Below, in pieces: positions 61,057 through 64,000 of a stretch of DNA of 64,000 bases. The notes under the pieces were generated by a model. The model ran no database searches. It saw only the letters and a list, made by a program, of their open reading frames with translations, and was not told where the DNA came from. The stretch covers positions 722,001-786,000 of the forward strand of contig CP107199.1 of NCBI GenBank assembly GCA_025758065.1, written 5' to 3'. This DNA is from Lachnospiraceae bacterium (GTDB taxonomy: Bacteria > Bacillota > Clostridia > Lachnospirales > Lachnospiraceae). Every line of letters starts with the position of its first letter. Positions within the stretch are counted from its first letter, which is position 1. Position numbers and translations under genes: made by a program.

Positions 61057-62343
61057 TTAAAACCACTCTGGCTTAATAAGTTTCGGTAATGCAAAGGCAA
61101 TATCCGGTAAAAATGCGATCAGTACTACTACTACTACAGAAACCATGATATACGGGATAACTGCCTTAAACGACTTTTGCACACTCATTCCGGAAATTCT
61201 TCCTGCGATCAGCAGACACAGTCCATAAGGCGGTGTTACCTGACCAACTGCCAGTGTGATAACGATGATCAGACCTAACTGTACCGGTGTAATACCAAAT
61301 GCAGTTGCAACAGGCATTAATACAGGAACAAACAGGATCATTGCAGGGATCGCATCCATGAATGTTCCAAGGAATAAATAGAATCCAATAACTGCCAGTA
61401 AGAACTGCCACTTATATGGGAAGTAGGTAGCGAACATCTGCTGAACACTGGTACTTACATTGTAGTAGCTTAAAAGCTGTCCTAATGCATTTGCAGTTGC
61501 CAGTGCAAACAGGGAAGTGGCACTGGTACGAAGTGTGTCATAAAGTAATGGCTTTACATCTTTTAAAGAAAGGTTTTTGAATACGAATACACCAAGGATG
61601 ATCGCATAAATACATGCAATAGCTGCAGATTCAGTTGCCGTACATAAGCCCCCGATAACACCACCGATAATGATAACAGGTGTTAATACTGGAGGAAGAC
61701 ATTTTATAGCCAGTTTTAAGAAGTCTTTAAATGACATTGGATCCTGTTTTGGATAATGATATTTCTTATTTCCCATAAAAATAACAAACATCTGTCCAAG
61801 ACCGACCAAAATACCAGGAACAACACCGCCTAAAAACAGTGCTCCAATGGATGCGCCTGCTACAGAAGAGTAAACAACCATAGGAATAGACGGCGGGATA
61901 ACAATACCGATCGTAGAAGAAGCTGCCGTTACACCTACTGAAGTTTCCTGGCTGTAACCTTCTTCTTCCATTGCCGGGATCAAAATGGAACCGATACCTG
62001 CTGTATCAGCCTGGGAAGAACCGGAAATTCCGGCAAATAACATGGAAACTAAAACATTTGCATATGCAAGACCGCCTGGGAATCTTCCCACAATACCATT
62101 ACAGAACTGGATCAGTTTCTCACTGATCTTTGCACGGTTCATAATGTTTGCCGCCAGAACGAACAGCGGAACTGCAAGCAGTGTAAAGCTGTTCAGACCG
62201 GTAAACATTTTCTGTACAACTGTAATTAAAGAAATAGAATTTAACTGGGAAATACCAAGAAGTGCCACCAGACCTAAAATGTAGGCAATGGGGATTCCTG
62301 CAAACAATAAGATAAGAAATGCTGCAACCAGTACTAGTATCAT
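61057..62343 (-). CDS. dctM: TRAP transporter large permease (DctM-like)
   Basis: 428 aa, usual length for DctM, with about 12 membrane segments. LLAVPLFVLAANIMNRAKIS, GGLAYANVLVSMLFAGISGS and GVTAASSTIGIVIPPSIPMV are family motifs. FLGTFMDAIPAMILFVPVLM and GQVTPPYGLCLLIAGRISG mark the second half. It is the sodium-driven translocating subunit and works with DctQ and the binding protein. The start overlaps the end of dctQ by four bases (ATGA). Confidence 0.97.
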   Translation of the reverse strand: MILVLVAAFLILLFAGIPIAYILGLVALLGISQLNSISLITVVQKMFTGLNSFTLLAVPLFVLAANIMNRAKISEKLIQFCNGIVGRFPGGLAYANVLVSMLFAGISGSSQADTAGIGSILIPAMEEEGYSQETSVGVTAASSTIGIVIPPSIPMVVYSSVAGASIGALFLGGVVPGILVGLGQMFVIFMGNKKYHYPKQDPMSFKDFLKLAIKCLPPVLTPVIIIGGVIGGLCTATESAAIACIYAIILGVFVFKNLSLKDVKPLLYDTLRTSATSLFALATANALGQLLSYYNVSTSVQQMFATYFPYKWQFLLAVIGFYLFLGTFMDAIPAMILFVPVLMPVATAFGITPVQLGLIIVITLAVGQVTPPYGLCLLIAGRISGMSVQKSFKAVIPYIMVSVVVVVLIAFLPDIAFALPKLIKPEWF

Positions 62344-62855
62344 AATTTTGCCTCCTTCATTGCCTTTTCAACTGCATCTTCTACCTGGCCTCTGTCAGGA
62401 TGCTTAATACAATCTATGATATTTTCTACAGAGAACACTGCTGCTGTCAGACCAAAAATAGGAACACATAACCAGCTCCATCCTTTACTTACTGGCATAG
62501 AAGTCATTTTCCAGGCTGCAAACTGCTGTACGAGCTTAATGCCGTAAATGCCAACTACCAGATTGAAGATCAGGACAAATACATGTCCTACCAGTTCATC
62601 TGCAAAAAGGGATTTTCCTTTTAATTTTTCGGTTAATGCTGTAAATTTAAAATGCTCATTGGAACGAACCATTGGTGCTGATCCGATAAAGCAGCACCAT
62701 GCCAACGCTGCGTTGGCAACCTCTTCTGTAAAAGCCGCCTGAAATCCAAATACACGGGAACATACCTGTACTGTAGTGCATACAAAGAAAACTGCAACAG
62801 ATGCCATTCCTACGATATACAGAACTTTTTCCATCAGATCACATATCTTTTTCAC
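62340..62855 (-). CDS. dctQ: TRAP transporter small permease (DctQ-like)
   Basis: 171 aa from a GTG at 62855 with GGAGG seven bases upstream. A longer in-frame ATG start at 63005 is rejected because it lies inside the palindromic repeat. Four membrane segments are seen: VLYIVGMASVAVFFVCTTVQ, AALAWCCFIGSAPMV, VFVLIFNLVVGIYGIK and SWLCVPIFGLTAAVFSVENI. NEHFKFTAL is a common DctQ motif. It is the second gene of the TRAP operon, after the binding protein. Confidence 0.93.
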   Translation of the reverse strand: MKKICDLMEKVLYIVGMASVAVFFVCTTVQVCSRVFGFQAAFTEEVANAALAWCCFIGSAPMVRSNEHFKFTALTEKLKGKSLFADELVGHVFVLIFNLVVGIYGIKLVQQFAAWKMTSMPVSKGWSWLCVPIFGLTAAVFSVENIIDCIKHPDRGQVEDAVEKAMKEAKL

Positions 62856-62874
62856 GTTAAAACCTCCATTTTCA

Positions 62875-63037
62875 ATGTTCTCCCGGAATCTTTCTGTGCC
62901 TGATTTTGTGAGAAGATTTTTTGTCAGTTGTGCCCAAATTTCTGAGGCGTACGCGGTGCGTACGTTGATGAAATTCGGGTGCGGCTGGCGGGAAATCGGC
63001 CACAAAGGCAGGTGCAGGAAAGACTCCGAGAGGACAT
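62875..63037 (-). repeat. Palindromic repeat family, full copy 3 (163 bp, inverted orientation), between dctP-like and dctQ
   Basis: The ends are ATGTTCTCCCGGAATCTTTC and GAAAGACTCCGAGAGGACAT, in the opposite orientation to copies 1 and 2. The centre has GGCGTACGC and GCGTACG. The copy lies in the gap between the binding-protein gene and dctQ, 20 bases before the dctQ GTG start region. Confidence 0.87.
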
Positions 63038-63038
63038 A

Positions 63039-63080
63039 ATGTTCTCCCGGAATCTTTTCACGGGATCAGGTGCAAAACAT
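63039..63080 (-). repeat. Short derivative of the palindromic repeat, adjacent to copy 3
   Basis: ATGTTCTCCCGGAATCTTTT, CACGGGA and AAAACAT resemble the 47-bp minimal element at 35709, with decayed right end. It directly abuts full copy 3, suggesting nested or sequential insertion. Confidence 0.6.
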
Positions 63081-63164
63081 TCTGGAAAAACATATGAAAA
63101 ACGCGTACAACTATCTACACAGCCATACGCGTTTTCCTTACAATGCCGTATCTGCTATGCCTGC

Positions 63165-64000
63165 TTATTTTGCTGCTTCATTTACCTTGTTGTAGAGATC
63201 AGTTACACCGATCTTCTCAGCTGCTGCATCTTTAGCGTCTGCACAAGCTGCGATCAGGCTGTCTTTATCTACTTCGTTTACGATACCGCCATTTTCCTTG
63301 ATGGTCTCAAGTGCTTTATCGTTCAGGTCTTTATCAAATGCTCTCTGCTCTTTGCAGGCATATTCTGCTGCTTCATCTACCCACTGCTTCTGCTCATCAG
63401 TTAAGCTGTTGTACTTGTTAGCTCCGATCAGGAACATTCTGGTTGCAATGTCATGGTCTGTTAAAGATACGTAAGGACCAGCTTCGTAGAATTTCTGCAG
63501 TAAGATGTTTCCAAGATCATTTTCTGCTGCATCGATTACGTGGTTCTGAAGTCCGCTGTACAATTCGTTGTAAGCCAGTGTGGTTGGGTTTGCTCCCAGC
63601 GCAGACCATACAGAACGTACTACATCAGAGTCCTGTACACGGATCTTTACGTTCTTGAAATCTTCTACTGTATTTACGGGTTTAACACCAAAATACTCTC
63701 TGGTACCGCAGCTCCAGTAGCCTAAGTTATGAAGAACGCCGCCTGCATTGATCTTATCAGAAATAGTCTTTCCAACTTCTCCATCTACAACTGCTGTCCA
63801 GTGATCTAAGCCTGTGTAAAGGAATGGGATGGAGAACAGGTCTGCTTCTTTAACACCAGTGGTTGCCACGAAGTTTGGAGAAGCAACGATCATATCAACG
63901 GTTCCTGTTGCCATCTTCTCAACTAATTCTGCTTCATTTCCGCCTAACTCGCCGTTTGGATGGATCTCAACGGTCATCTTTCCGCCAGATACTTCTTCCA
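63165..64000 (-). CDS. dctP: TRAP transporter substrate-binding protein (DctP-like), N-terminus off window
   Basis: About 278 residues are visible; the frame is open through the end of the window, so the signal peptide is missing. MTVEIHPNGELGGNEAELVE, VASPNFVATTGVKEADLFSI and PFLYTGLDHWTAVVDGEVG are DctP-family motifs. KNVKIRVQDSDVVRSVWSAL contains the conserved Arg that binds the substrate carboxylate. LYSGLQNHVIDAAEND follows. It binds a carboxylate-containing solute outside the cell for DctQM. The Arg suggests an acid (for example a sugar acid), although the isomerase in the operon would favour a sugar. Confidence 0.93.
   Translation of the reverse strand, partial: EEVSGGKMTVEIHPNGELGGNEAELVEKMATGTVDMIVASPNFVATTGVKEADLFSIPFLYTGLDHWTAVVDGEVGKTISDKINAGGVLHNLGYWSCGTREYFGVKPVNTVEDFKNVKIRVQDSDVVRSVWSALGANPTTLAYNELYSGLQNHVIDAAENDLGNILLQKFYEAGPYVSLTDHDIATRMFLIGANKYNSLTDEQKQWVDEAAEYACKEQRAFDKDLNDKALETIKENGGIVNEVDKDSLIAACADAKDAAAEKIGVTDLYNKVNEAAK

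Noticed and set aside
62856..63005. In-frame N-terminal extension of dctQ by 50 residues
   Set aside because: It is encoded by the palindromic repeat and reappears as chance frames in the other copies; a GTG with a good ribosome-binding site at 62855 is the better start.
1..64000. CRISPR array, tRNA or rRNA genes
   Set aside because: No regularly spaced direct repeats and no recognisable tRNA or rRNA sequence were seen on either strand; a covariance-model scan would be needed to exclude small RNAs fully.

Overview
The window looks like the chromosome of a spore-forming, anaerobic Clostridia bacterium, most likely a gut Lachnospiraceae. The evidence is a spoIIID gene, a YtvI-like permease, a T-box leader in front of proS, many Opp/TRAP/PTS uptake systems, Firmicutes-type Shine-Dalgarno sequences and moderate-to-low GC. 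I see no rRNA, tRNA or CRISPR array. The family assignments come from reading motifs, not from searches.

Layout. (1) 1-17109, all on the minus strand and visibly more AT-rich than the rest, is a surface-glycan cluster. It starts with a DegT/StrS aminotransferase and a WbqC-like protein. It continues with two radical SAM proteins (one frameshifted in a G9 tract), two pyruvyltransferase-family proteins, a GNAT, an APS-kinase-like protein, a TagB-like glycerophosphotransferase, GT2/GT32/GT-B transferases, a CE4-like and a PIG-L-like deacetylase, and a predicted beta-propeller protein whose 3' end carries an IS630-family insertion. Six of these proteins carry an N- or C-terminal Rossmann-like module of the same type. 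(2) 17469-18489 encodes a secreted Gly/Ala-rich protein and a four-TM partner. (3) 18792-22447 holds spoIIID, a LysR regulator, and a DUF6282-type metal hydrolase with a MatC/SLC13-like carrier. (4) 22504-34891 is a peptide uptake and hydrolysis operon: M20 amidohydrolase, OppBCDFA-like ABC transporter, two divergent M28 peptidases and a C45 acyltransferase, with a divergent LysR regulator. (5) 34927-45387 has a TetR regulator, a PutP-like symporter, a FeoA-FeoB fusion under a Fur-like box, the MetQNI transporter, and a lone DMSO-reductase-family molybdoenzyme. (6) 45482-49882 is an alpha-glucoside PTS operon (EIIA, GH4 phosphoglucosidase, EIICB, RpiR regulator). (7) 50038-60846 has an anion permease, a RelBE-type pair, an arginase-family protein, RidA, Cca, T-box-controlled ProRS, a YtvI-like permease, a cytidylate-kinase-like protein and a fucose-isomerase-like enzyme. 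(8) 61057-64000 is a TRAP transporter, apparently cotranscribed with that isomerase.

Structure beyond the genes. A family of 160-163 bp near-perfect palindromes (three full copies) with 42-48 bp relatives lies in gene leaders just upstream of Shine-Dalgarno sequences. Two members have 4-bp direct flanking repeats, which suggests a MITE that forms long mRNA hairpins. A second, modular repeat family occurs at 39930-40057, 56624-56688 and 59270-59347. The spoIIID ribosome-binding site is buried in a strong 5' hairpin.
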